In this document: in pieces, positions 15,390-22,354 of the stretch
How the letters are laid out: every line of letters starts with the position of its first letter
Numbering within the stretch: the first letter of the stretch is position 1
NCBI GenBank assembly: GCA_020425485.1
Contig: JAGQRL010000020.1
Coordinates: 7,646 to 35,744 of the forward strand
DNA: 28,099 nt
Reading direction: 5' to 3'
Source of the DNA: Rhodospirillaceae bacterium
GTDB taxonomy: Bacteria > Pseudomonadota > Alphaproteobacteria > DSM-16000 > Inquilinaceae
Position numbers and translations under genes: made by a program
Notes under the pieces: model-generated
What the model was told of the DNA's origin: nothing
Databases searched by the model: none
The model's input: the letters and a program-made list of their open reading frames with translations, nothing else

Positions 15390-16814
15390 ATGAAGGCCGA
15401 GGCCATCGCACCCAGCCCGCCCGCCGCGGCCGGCCCGTCCCAGGCGCTCGCCGCCTTCGCCGCCGACACCCGCTATGTGGACATCCCGCAGGCGGTGCTG
15501 GAGCGGGCGCGCATCCACATCCTCGATGGGGTGGGCCTGGCGCTGGCATCGACCACTTTTCCCTTCGCCGGGCCGACGCTGGCCGCGGTGCGGGACCTCA
15601 GCGGCTCTGCCGGTAGCTGCACCGTGATCGGCAGCACCGCCCGGGCGCAGCCGCGCGATGCCGCACTGGCCAACGGGGTGCTGATCCACGGGCTGGACTA
15701 CGACGACACCCATCTCCAGGCCATCGTCCACCCCACCGCCGCGGTGCTACCCGCCGTGCTGGCACTGGCGGAGGACAAGTCGCTCAACGGCCGGGCGGCG
15801 ATGCGCGCCTACTGCATCGGCATGGAAGCGGCGGTCCGCCTGGGCGCTGCGGTGAAGGGCGGGTTCCACCACACCGGCTTCCACGCCACCGGCGTGCTCG
15901 CCCATTTCAGCTCAGCCCTCGCCGCCGGCTGCCTGCTGGCCAACAGTGCCGAAGCCCACGTCAACGCGCTCGGCATCGCCGCCAGCACCGCGTCCGGCAT
16001 CCAGGTGTTCCTGGAGGAAGGGGCGTGGACCAAGCGGCTGCATCCCGGCTGGGCGGCCGGCGGCGGCATCACCGCGGCCACCCTGGCGCGCCACGGCTTC
16101 TTCGGGCCGACGCGGGCGCTGGAAGGCCGCTTCGGGCTGTTCGAAACCCACCTGCACGACCACCGCAAGGACGTGGACGAAAGCTTCCTGACGGACGGGC
16201 TCGGCACCACCTGGATGATGGCCGACACCGCCTTGAAGCCCTACCCGGTGTGCCACTTCATCCATGGCTGTGCCGATGCGGCCCTGGCGCTGCGCGACGA
16301 CATCGCCGGGGCGGAGATCGACCGGGTGACCATCCGCCTGCCCCACGACACGCTGAAGATCGTCGCCGAACCCATCGAGCAGAAGCGGCGTGCCGGCAAC
16401 GAGTACGAAGCCAAGTTCAGCGCACCGTTCGTGGTGGCCTCCACGCTGCTGAAGGGCCGCTTCGGCCTGCCCGACCTGACGGACGCGGCCCTCGCCGACC
16501 CCGCGGTGAAGGCGCTGGCGCTGCGCTGCGACTGCGAGGCCGATCCGGCGTCCCTCTTCCCCACCTATTTCTCCGGCGGCGTTGCCGTGCGCCTTGGCGA
16601 CGGCCGCACGCTGGAACGCCATGTGCCCGTCAACAGCGGCGCCGGCGACCGCCAGTTGTCGCTGGAAGAGGCCAGCGACAAGTTCATGGCCAACGCCTGC
16701 CTGGCCGTTTCCGCCGACCAGGCGCAGCACATCCGTGCCGCCGTGCTGGCGCTGGAAACGCGCGGCGTGCCGACGCTGATGGAAGCGCTGCGGCTGGGCA
16801 ACGGCGGCGGCTGA
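15390..16814 (+). CDS. MmgE/PrpD family protein, copy 1
   Basis: This 474-residue protein has an all-helical N-domain and a smaller C-domain. The family includes 2-methylcitrate dehydratase (PrpD) and cis-aconitate decarboxylase. Active-site positions typical of the family are present: GLDYDDTH (D105/D106) followed by VHPTAAVLPA, GFHHTGFHATG, the WTKRLHPGWAAGGG lysine loop, and KPYPVCHFIHG in the second half. The C-terminus keeps EYEAKFSAPF. The start is ATG 15390 with a weak AGAGG; a longer open frame reaching into the upstream gene is rejected. It is encoded with the MBL hydrolase, which suggests that the two act on successive intermediates such as a lactone and its hydroxy-acid. It is only distantly similar to copy 2 at 18923-20344, so they probably act on different compounds or steps. 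Confidence 0.88.
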   Translation: MKAEAIAPSPPAAAGPSQALAAFAADTRYVDIPQAVLERARIHILDGVGLALASTTFPFAGPTLAAVRDLSGSAGSCTVIGSTARAQPRDAALANGVLIHGLDYDDTHLQAIVHPTAAVLPAVLALAEDKSLNGRAAMRAYCIGMEAAVRLGAAVKGGFHHTGFHATGVLAHFSSALAAGCLLANSAEAHVNALGIAASTASGIQVFLEEGAWTKRLHPGWAAGGGITAATLARHGFFGPTRALEGRFGLFETHLHDHRKDVDESFLTDGLGTTWMMADTALKPYPVCHFIHGCADAALALRDDIAGAEIDRVTIRLPHDTLKIVAEPIEQKRRAGNEYEAKFSAPFVVASTLLKGRFGLPDLTDAALADPAVKALALRCDCEADPASLFPTYFSGGVAVRLGDGRTLERHVPVNSGAGDRQLSLEEASDKFMANACLAVSADQAQHIRAAVLALETRGVPTLMEALRLGNGGG

Positions 16815-16822
16815 GGCCGCCG
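16802..16822. terminator. Weak hairpin at the end of MmgE/PrpD copy 1
   Basis: CGGCGGC (16802-16808) pairs with GCCGCCG (16816-16822) across the stop codon, between convergent genes only 28 bases apart. There is no T-run, so termination ability is doubtful. Confidence 0.3.
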
Positions 16823-16842
16823 CTGACGGACCGGAAAATGCT

Positions 16843-17535
16843 TTAGTTGGCTTCGGCCTGGGCCAGCTTTTCGTTGTGCTGGATGGCAAGCTGGGCGTGG
16901 ATGCGGGCGTTGCGCAGATGCGCCCGCATGGCCGCTTCGGCGCCATCGGGATCGTGCCGCCGGAGCGCTTCGACGATGTTGCGGTGCTCGTCCAGTGCCG
17001 CCCCCGCGCGCCCCTGCATCGTCGACGACTTGAAGCGGTAGATGCGCAGCAGGTCGTAGAGATCGCCGGTGATCATGGCAATCAGGAAGCCGTTGTCCGA
17101 CGCCTTGGCGATGCGGAAATGGAAGTCGAAATCGCCGCTCTTCTGGTAGTAGCCGGCACCCGACGACACGTCCTTCAGCTCGGCATGGCTATCGAGCAGG
17201 GCGCGGAGCTGGTCCACCTCTTCGTCGGTGATGCGCTCGGCCGCCAGCCGGCACGCCATCCCCTCCAGGGCTTCGCGCACGGTGAGCAGCTCGTCGAGCT
17301 TCTGCGGCGACAGCTCGGCCACGCGGACGCCGATATTGGCGGTGCGCTCCAGCAGCCGGCGGCCTTCCAGCCGGCGAATCGCTTCGCGCAGCGGGCCGCG
17401 GCTGATGCCCATTTCCACCGCCAGAACCTGCTCGCGAATCCGCTCACCGGGGGCAAGCTGGCCGTTGATGATGGCCGCTTCCAGGCGTTTGGTTACGGTG
17501 TCGACGAGCGAAACCGGCTCGATTTTTGTTTCCAT
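16843..17535 (-). CDS. GntR family transcriptional regulator, FadR subfamily with FCD ligand domain
   Basis: This 230-residue DNA-binding regulator has a winged helix in residues 10-75 (VTKRLEAAIINGQLAPGERIREQVLAVEMGIS then RGPLREAIRRLEGRRLLER). The FCD domain follows from about residue 85 (LLTVREALEGMACRLAA), with the expected metal/ligand-binding positions in DFDFHFRIA, LDEHRNIVEAL and AAMRAHLRNAR. FCD regulators usually repress catabolic genes and release DNA on binding an organic acid. Two copies or half-copies of the GTCAACWGTTGAC palindrome lie 60-120 bases upstream, implying autoregulation, and the same sites precede the other island units. It is the only regulator in the window and sits at the centre of the island, so it is the obvious candidate for that operator. 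ATG 17535; weak upstream ribosome binding site. Confidence 0.93.
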   Translation of the reverse strand: METKIEPVSLVDTVTKRLEAAIINGQLAPGERIREQVLAVEMGISRGPLREAIRRLEGRRLLERTANIGVRVAELSPQKLDELLTVREALEGMACRLAAERITDEEVDQLRALLDSHAELKDVSSGAGYYQKSGDFDFHFRIAKASDNGFLIAMITGDLYDLLRIYRFKSSTMQGRAGAALDEHRNIVEALRRHDPDGAEAAMRAHLRNARIHAQLAIQHNEKLAQAEAN

Positions 17536-17601
17536 ATCAACAACTTAACCAATTTGCGCCGGTCAGGCGACCGGCCTGTGGCTGCCCGCAAGTCCGAAAT
17601 C

Positions 17602-17614
17602 GACGACTGTTGAC
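17602..17614 (-). promoter_or_regulatory. GntR-type operator upstream of the regulator gene (site E)
   Basis: GACGACTGTTGAC has a perfect right half and 4 of 6 matching positions in the left half. It is centred 73 bases upstream of the GntR ATG. Confidence 0.6.
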
Positions 17615-17640
17615 ACTAGGTTCGGCAGGTTCACGCAGAC

Positions 17641-17654
17641 TGTCAACCATTTCG
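17641..17654 (-). promoter_or_regulatory. GntR-type operator half-site and -35 box (site F)
   Basis: TGTCAAC is a perfect half-site with a degenerate partner. On the minus strand it reads TTGACA toward the regulator gene. Its centre is 40 bases from that of site E, an arrangement like the B/C pair. No convincing -10 box was found. Confidence 0.45.
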
Positions 17655-17685
17655 AAGTTTTGGGCGTCGGGCAGGCAAAGTCCAC

Positions 17686-18684
17686 TCACACAGCGATCTG
17701 CAGAACGGGCTTTCCCACCATTGTCCGGCTTTCCAGGCGACGATGGGCGGTCAGGACGTCAGCGAAATCATAGACCCCGGCGACGTCTATCGTAAGCTTA
17801 CCATCTTCCAAAAGATCGAACACGTCGCCAGCGCGACGCCGGATGGTTGCAGCATCCTCCGAGTAGTCGGCGAGGCGCGGCCGCACGAGGAAGATGGAGC
17901 CGGCTTCGCCCAGTTCGATCGGATCGATGTCGCGCACGCTGCCGCCGACGCTGCCGTAGGCGACCATCAGCCCCTTCCTGGCGATGGCCCGCAGGCTCTC
18001 GCGAAAGGTCGGGGCGCCGATGGCATCGAGCACCACATCCACCCCGCGGCCCTGGGTGGCAGCCCGCGCGCGCTCGGCAAAATCCGCGTAGGGGAAGACA
18101 TGGCTTGCCCCGCGGGTGCGGGCCACGGCGGCCTTCTCCTCGGTGCTGGTGGTGGCCAGAACCGTCGCCCCCCGGGCCGCGGCCATCTGGATCATGATCT
18201 GGGCGGTGGCGCCCGACGCGGCGTGGATCAGGCAGGTGGTGGACGGCCCCAGCCGGCCGACATCGTGGACGAGGTAGTGCGCCGTCAGCCCCTGGAACAG
18301 TGCCGCGGCGGCCAGCGGCAGGGCGATGCCATCGGGCAGCGGCACCACCCGCCAGGCCGGCACCGCGGCATAGTCCGCGTAGGTGCCCCAGCTCAGGCAA
18401 TAGGCGACCCGCTGGCCCGGTCGCAGGCCCTCGACCTTCGCCCCGACGGCTTCGATCACACCGGCCCCTTCCATGCCCAAGGTGGTGGGCACCGAAACGG
18501 CGTAGGTGCGCGAGGTCCGGTATTTGCCCTGGCGGGTGTGGATATCCATGAAGTTGATGCCGGCGTAGTGCAGCCGCACCAGCACCTCGTCGGTGGCGAT
18601 GCCGGGGATCGGCACCGTGCGGAATTTGACCACCGACTCGTCGCCGTAGGTGTCGATCTGAATTGCCCGCATCGTCTGCGCCAT
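17686..18684 (-). CDS. Quinone oxidoreductase-type MDR protein (NADPH:quinone reductase / enoyl reductase-like)
   Basis: This 332-residue medium-chain dehydrogenase/reductase lacks the zinc-ligand set of alcohol dehydrogenases and follows the quinone oxidoreductase pattern. It has MRAIQIDTYG, the LHYAGINFMDIHTRQGKY substrate loop, LGMEGAGVIEAVG, PGQRVAYCLSWGTYADY, LIHAASGATAQIMIQMAA as the NADPH Rossmann entry (AASGAT where GAAGGVG is common), and DVVLDAIGAPTF. The start is ATG 18684 with MAQT before a second Met at 18672; either is possible. The enzyme would reduce an enone/enoyl double bond or a quinone in the cytoplasm. It is divergent from MmgE/PrpD copy 2, with a single operator between them (site G). 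The next gene downstream, the GntR regulator, has its own sites. Confidence 0.9.
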   Translation of the reverse strand: MAQTMRAIQIDTYGDESVVKFRTVPIPGIATDEVLVRLHYAGINFMDIHTRQGKYRTSRTYAVSVPTTLGMEGAGVIEAVGAKVEGLRPGQRVAYCLSWGTYADYAAVPAWRVVPLPDGIALPLAAAALFQGLTAHYLVHDVGRLGPSTTCLIHAASGATAQIMIQMAAARGATVLATTSTEEKAAVARTRGASHVFPYADFAERARAATQGRGVDVVLDAIGAPTFRESLRAIARKGLMVAYGSVGGSVRDIDPIELGEAGSIFLVRPRLADYSEDAATIRRRAGDVFDLLEDGKLTIDVAGVYDFADVLTAHRRLESRTMVGKPVLQIAV

Positions 18685-18722
18685 TGCCGGTCCCGTCCCG
18701 CCGTCGCGATCTCCACGCATGG

Positions 18723-18760
18723 GACTTATCCCAGGGCGTGTTATCTGTAAACTGTTGACA
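18723..18760. promoter_or_regulatory. Divergent promoter region with GntR-type operator (site G)
   Basis: TGTAAACTGTTGACA (18746-18760) carries one mismatch to the perfect palindrome. On the plus strand its right half is TTGACA, facing MmgE/PrpD copy 2. On the minus strand the other half is TTTACA, followed after 17 bases by TAAGTC (complement of 18723-18728), facing the MDR gene. One operator can therefore cover -35 boxes for both directions. Confidence 0.7.
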
Positions 18761-18827
18761 TTCAATCCACCATCCTGCCTCCTGTCGGTGATCGCCCCGG
18801 TCCCCGCCCCCCATGCGGATCCAAGCC

Positions 18828-18870
18828 GAGCCGGCCCGCCAAAGGGATCGGCCCACCGGCCTGCCGGCTC
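18828..18870 (+). other. Leader stem-loop upstream of MmgE/PrpD copy 2
   Basis: GAGCCGGC (18828-18835) is complementary to GCCGGCTC (18863-18870) in the 160-base leader between site G and the ATG at 18923. The interior is GC-rich. The role is unknown, and the stem is short for such a large loop. Confidence 0.3.
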
Positions 18871-18922
18871 GCGGTGTGGTCCAGAACACTGCCGCCGCAA
18901 CGGCCGCCGAGGGAGGATATGA

Positions 18923-20344
18923 ATGACCACGATGGACCCGATCGCCCGGCGCCTGGCGCGCAACATTCGCGCCGTCACCGCCGACGGACTGACCGACAAG
19001 GCCAGGACCCGCGTGGTCATCGGGATCGTCGACAACATCGCCGTGGCGCTGGCCGGCGCGCATGAGGACTGCGTGCGCATCGTCCAGGAAATCCCGGGGA
19101 TCGGCGCAGCGCCCGGCCCCTCCACCCTGTTCGGCCACGCCCGGCGCGTGTCCATGCTCGATGCCGCCATGATCAACGGCGTCGCCGCCCACGCGCTGGA
19201 CTACGACGACTTCTCCTCCATGCTCGGCGTGCACCACTCGGCCACCCTGGTGGCGCCGCTGCTGGCCCTGGCCGAAGCCGAACACAAAAGCGGGGCCGAG
19301 CTGGTCGCCGCCCACGCGGCCGGGGTGGAAACCGAAATCCGCCTCGCCCGCTCCGTCGCCTGGAGCCACTACGACAAGGGCTGGCACCCGACCTCCACCA
19401 TGGGCACCATCGGCGTCGCCGCCGCCTGCGCCCATATGCTGGGCCTGGACGAGGCCGGCATCGCCACCGCGCTGACCATCGCCGCCTCGCAGTCCGCCGG
19501 CATCAAGGCCAATTTCGGCACCATGACCAAGCCGCTGCATGTCGGCATCGCCGCCCGCGCCGGCCTTATGTCCGCCCTGCTGGCTGAGCGCGGCTTCACC
19601 GCGGACGAAACGGCGTTCGAGCACCGGCAGGGCTTCTTCGAGGTCTACAACGGGGCTGGCAACTACGACGCGGCCAAGCTGTTCGAGAACTGGGGCGCCC
19701 CCTGGGAGCTGGAAGGCGACGGCATGGTGCTGAAGCTCTGGCCCTGCTGCGGCAGCACCCATGCCGCCATCGTCGCCGCCCTGGAACTGCGGGACGCAAC
19801 CGGGATCGCGGCGGACGACATCGCCCGCATCGAGGTGATGCCGCACCGCCGGCGCCTGCGCCACACCGATACCCCGCACCCCCGCACCTCACTGGAAGGC
19901 AAGTTCTCCGTGCAATACGTGGTGGCCCGCGCGCTGGCGGACGGGGCGGTGACCCTGGGCGACTTTGCCGTCGACCGCGTGACCGAGCCGCGCATCGCCC
20001 GGCTGCTCGACCGGCTGGAAGCCAAGGGCCACCCGGAGATGGGCGACGATGCCGACAGCCAGTGGGCAGCGGAGGTGGTGGTGGAAACCGTCGACGGGCG
20101 GCGCCTTGCCCGCAGGATCGACAATGTGCTGGCGGAAGGCCGGCTGATGCCGGAAAACCCCGCGGCACTCGCCGACAAGTTCATCGACTGTGCGGAACTG
20201 GCGCTGCCGCCCGTTCAGGCGGCCCGGCTGTTCGAAACCTTGCTGACCATCGACCGGGCGGACGATGTCGCCGACCTCGGCCACCTGCTGCTGGTTTCCG
20301 AGACGGCGGAGAACGGGCCGCGCGCCCAGGCCGCGGCGGTGTAG
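18923..20344 (+). CDS. MmgE/PrpD family protein, copy 2
   Basis: This 473-residue protein belongs to the 2-methylcitrate dehydratase / cis-aconitate decarboxylase family. Family positions visible are HALDYDDFSSMLGVHHSAT, GWHPTSTMGTIGVAAA, the lysine loop NFGTMTKPLHVGIAARAG (the strict TKPLHVG form seen in cis-aconitate decarboxylases) and KLWPCCGSTHAA, with EGKFSVQYVVARAL in the C-domain. The TKPLH and GWHPTST motifs are closer to the family consensus than those of copy 1. The ATG has GGGAGGA at 18911-18917. It is transcribed from the site-G region and converges on MBL hydrolase copy 2 (gap 39 bases), so the same hydrolase/MmgE partnership recurs in different orientation. The reaction (dehydration, hydration or decarboxylation) cannot be told from the sequence. 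Confidence 0.9.
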   Translation: MTTMDPIARRLARNIRAVTADGLTDKARTRVVIGIVDNIAVALAGAHEDCVRIVQEIPGIGAAPGPSTLFGHARRVSMLDAAMINGVAAHALDYDDFSSMLGVHHSATLVAPLLALAEAEHKSGAELVAAHAAGVETEIRLARSVAWSHYDKGWHPTSTMGTIGVAAACAHMLGLDEAGIATALTIAASQSAGIKANFGTMTKPLHVGIAARAGLMSALLAERGFTADETAFEHRQGFFEVYNGAGNYDAAKLFENWGAPWELEGDGMVLKLWPCCGSTHAAIVAALELRDATGIAADDIARIEVMPHRRRLRHTDTPHPRTSLEGKFSVQYVVARALADGAVTLGDFAVDRVTEPRIARLLDRLEAKGHPEMGDDADSQWAAEVVVETVDGRRLARRIDNVLAEGRLMPENPAALADKFIDCAELALPPVQAARLFETLLTIDRADDVADLGHLLLVSETAENGPRAQAAAV

Positions 20345-20383
20345 GCGGGGCGGTAGGGGCGGGGCGGTAAAGGCGGAGCGCCC

Positions 20384-21175
20384 TCAGTCCGTCAGCGGAT
20401 CTGCGTCCAGCCGCACGATGCCCTCGCCCTTGCCGGCAGAGGGGTAGCGCTCCAGCACCAGGGGATCGTGGCCGGGCACGATATGCGCCGCGGAGCTGGC
20501 CAGGCCCACCATGGTCTCATACCCGTTCAGCATGTCGTCGACATCGACCACGATGGCAAAGGGCCGGTGCTGCTGGAAGTTGGCGTAGTAGTGCGAGGCA
20601 TCCGACGCCAGCACCACCCAGCCGCGCCGCGTGCGCACGCGGACCACCTGCAAGCCCTTTGAATGCCCGCCCACCCAATGGACGCTGACGCCGGGCGCGA
20701 TTTCCGCCGCCCCGTCGTGGAAGCACACGCGCCCCTCGAACACCCGCTTCACCATGTTCTGCACGTCGGGCAGTTCGAAGGGGTGGCGCAGCACGTGGTG
20801 GCACATGCAGCGGCCGGTGCAGAACCGCATCTCGCTTTCCTGCAAGTGGTAGCGCGCCTCAGGGAACAGGTCGTGGTTGCCGCAGTGGTCGTAGTGCATG
20901 TGGGTGAGGATGACGTCGCTGATGCTGCCGGGATCCACATCCACGGCGCGCAAGCCCTCCTCCACCGGGCGGGAGACCATGCGGCCCCGCCGCGCCGCCG
21001 TGGCCTGGTCGAAGCCGGTGTCGACGACGATGGTGCGGTCTCCGTCCGTCAGCGTCCAGACGAAGAAGTCCATCGGCATGGGGCCGTTGTGCGGGTCGCC
21101 GTTCATGAAGTTCTCGGCCGCCGTACGGTCGCCGATGCGGGCATACTTGATGGCGTGAACGACGTATTCGGACAT
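20384..21175 (-). CDS. Metallo-beta-lactamase-fold hydrolase (N-acyl homoserine lactonase-like), copy 2
   Basis: This 263-residue MBL hydrolase has the same length as copy 1 and aligns without gaps. Its metal ligands are H92/H94/D96/H97 (HMHYDHCGNH), H171, D192 and H236. The Cys/His segment CTGRCMCHH (119-127) is retained. The start is ATG 21175, by alignment with copy 1; an upstream in-frame ATG would add 11 residues (MDTAPTSTRRE) with no support. It is the third gene after the aldehyde dehydrogenase and beta-hydroxyacid dehydrogenase on the minus strand, but a long palindromic repeat lies in the 141-base gap before it. A lactone or related ester intermediate is the likely substrate; that is inference from fold and neighbours. 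Confidence 0.87.
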   Translation of the reverse strand: MSEYVVHAIKYARIGDRTAAENFMNGDPHNGPMPMDFFVWTLTDGDRTIVVDTGFDQATAARRGRMVSRPVEEGLRAVDVDPGSISDVILTHMHYDHCGNHDLFPEARYHLQESEMRFCTGRCMCHHVLRHPFELPDVQNMVKRVFEGRVCFHDGAAEIAPGVSVHWVGGHSKGLQVVRVRTRRGWVVLASDASHYYANFQQHRPFAIVVDVDDMLNGYETMVGLASSAAHIVPGHDPLVLERYPSAGKGEGIVRLDADPLTD

Positions 21176-21227
21176 CTCGCGTCTCGTCGATGTTGGGGCG
21201 GTATCCACCGCCCATCAGTCTGCGCCA

Positions 21228-21293
21228 GCCCTCTCCCCCGCCCGGCCGCCCAAGCCATTGTAAAATATTGGGTGGCCGGGCGGGGGAGAGGGC
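21228..21293. repeat. Long palindromic intergenic repeat, copy 1
   Basis: A 26-bp stem has arms 21228-21253 and 21268-21293, with a perfect 20-bp outer part (GCCCTCTCCCCCGCCCGGCC), one G-T pair, then CCCAA/TTGGG and a 14-base A/T-rich loop. It lies between the beta-hydroxyacid dehydrogenase and hydrolase genes. Its right arm recurs at 22305-22330 with 24 of 26 bases identical, so it is a dispersed repeat (REP/MITE-like) rather than a simple terminator. Confidence 0.75.
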
Positions 21294-21316
21294 AGGAACC
21301 GGCTCAGCAAAGGGCC

Positions 21317-22201
21317 TCAGGCGTCCGGCGCGTTCATCTTCTCGTACATGTCGAGCAGGGCCACCACATCGCGGCCACGGTAGCCGGTGGCCAGCGCCAT
21401 GGTCATCATCTCGCGCACCAGGGAGGCGGCCGGCATCGGCTGGCCCAGGCTGCGTGCGAAGTCCACCGCCAGGGCCACGTCCTTCTCGCCCAGCTCCATC
21501 TTGAAGCCGGGATCCCAGTTGGCCTTCAGCGCATTGGGAAACCGCTTGAGGAAGTGGTGCGAGCGGCCGCCGCTTTGCGACAGGGCATCGTAGAGCGCCT
21601 GGGGCTCCACCCCGCCCGCCACGCCGAGGGCAAACGCCTCCGCGGCGATCAGGATGTTGCCCATGGACATGACGTTGTTGACCAGCTTCACGGTCTTCGC
21701 CGTGCCCACCGGGCCGGTGCGCAACTGCACCTCGCCGATGGCGTCCAGCACCGGCTTGGCGCGGGCCACATCCGCATCGCTGCCGCCGATCAGCAGCACC
21801 AGCTTGCCGGCAATCGCCTCGTTGGGACCGCCACTCACCGGCGCATCGACGACGCCGAGGCCGCGCTCCACGCAGGCGGCGCCGACGGCCTTCATGGTTT
21901 CGGCATCGATGGTGCTGAAATCGATGCACACCGCGTCCTTCGGCCCCTGGGCCAGGATGCCGTTCTCGCCCAGCCAGGCGTCGCGCACGATCGCCGGATT
22001 GGGCAGGCTGGTGAGCACGAAGTCGCGCCCCACCACGGCGTCGCTGAGCGTCTCGGTCACCGCCAGGCCCTGGGCCGCAGCACTCTCCCGGCTGGCAGCG
22101 CTGACGTCGTAGCCGATCACGTCGAAACCGGCGCGCGACAGGCTGAGCGCCATGCCCGCACCCATCTGGCCGATACCGACATAGCCGATGCGAAGGCTCA
22201 T
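21317..22201 (-). CDS. Beta-hydroxyacid dehydrogenase (3-hydroxyisobutyrate dehydrogenase family)
   Basis: This 294-residue NAD(P)-dependent dehydrogenase oxidises the primary or secondary alcohol of a 3-hydroxy carboxylate to the (semi)aldehyde or ketone, or works in reverse. It has GIGQMG (9-14) in the N-terminal Rossmann fold, the substrate loop DAPVSGGP with S123, and GPVGTAKTVKLVNN with catalytic K172 and N176, then the all-helical C-domain. The family also includes tartronate semialdehyde reductase and 2-(hydroxymethyl)glutarate dehydrogenase. The ATG has GGGAGA upstream. It follows the aldehyde dehydrogenase gene by 153 bases on the same strand, so together they could convert CH2OH to COOH. 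The gene is bracketed by two copies of a palindromic repeat. Confidence 0.92.
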   Translation of the reverse strand: MSLRIGYVGIGQMGAGMALSLSRAGFDVIGYDVSAASRESAAAQGLAVTETLSDAVVGRDFVLTSLPNPAIVRDAWLGENGILAQGPKDAVCIDFSTIDAETMKAVGAACVERGLGVVDAPVSGGPNEAIAGKLVLLIGGSDADVARAKPVLDAIGEVQLRTGPVGTAKTVKLVNNVMSMGNILIAAEAFALGVAGGVEPQALYDALSQSGGRSHHFLKRFPNALKANWDPGFKMELGEKDVALAVDFARSLGQPMPAASLVREMMTMALATGYRGRDVVALLDMYEKMNAPDA

Positions 22202-22268
22202 CTGGGGTCTCCCTGAGGGTGGTCTTGTTGGTGGTTGGGTCCGCTGCCGCCGCCTTCGCGGCGGTTCC

Positions 22269-22331
22269 GGCCCTCACCCGTCCACCCGGTCGTCGACAGG
22301 GGGGTTGGATGGCCGGGCGGGGGCGAGGGCC
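22269..22331. repeat. Palindromic intergenic repeat, copy 2 (degenerate left arm)
   Basis: The right arm 22305-22330 matches copy 1 (21268-21293) at 24 of 26 positions. GGCCCTC (22269-22275) pairs with GAGGGCC (22325-22331), but the left arm is otherwise diverged. It lies in the 153-base gap between the aldehyde dehydrogenase and beta-hydroxyacid dehydrogenase genes. Confidence 0.65.
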
Positions 22332-22354
22332 GAAGCGGATTGCCGGAAGCAGCG

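Noticed and set aside
16629..16641. GTCAACAGCGGCG inside MmgE/PrpD copy 1
   Set aside because: Only one half of the GntR palindrome matches and it lies in coding sequence; similar isolated GTCAAC or GTTGAC half-sites occur in several genes by chance.
17798..19879. 693-residue minus-strand open frame
   Set aside because: It is a shadow of the MDR and MmgE/PrpD copy 2 genes, runs through the divergent promoter and operator site G, and has low-complexity composition.
14566..21175. Quorum-quenching role for the two AHL-lactonase-like proteins
   Set aside because: The fold and metal ligands allow lactone hydrolysis, but both genes are embedded in a co-regulated catabolic island with MmgE/PrpD enzymes and there is no LuxI/LuxR gene, so a metabolic lactone is more likely.
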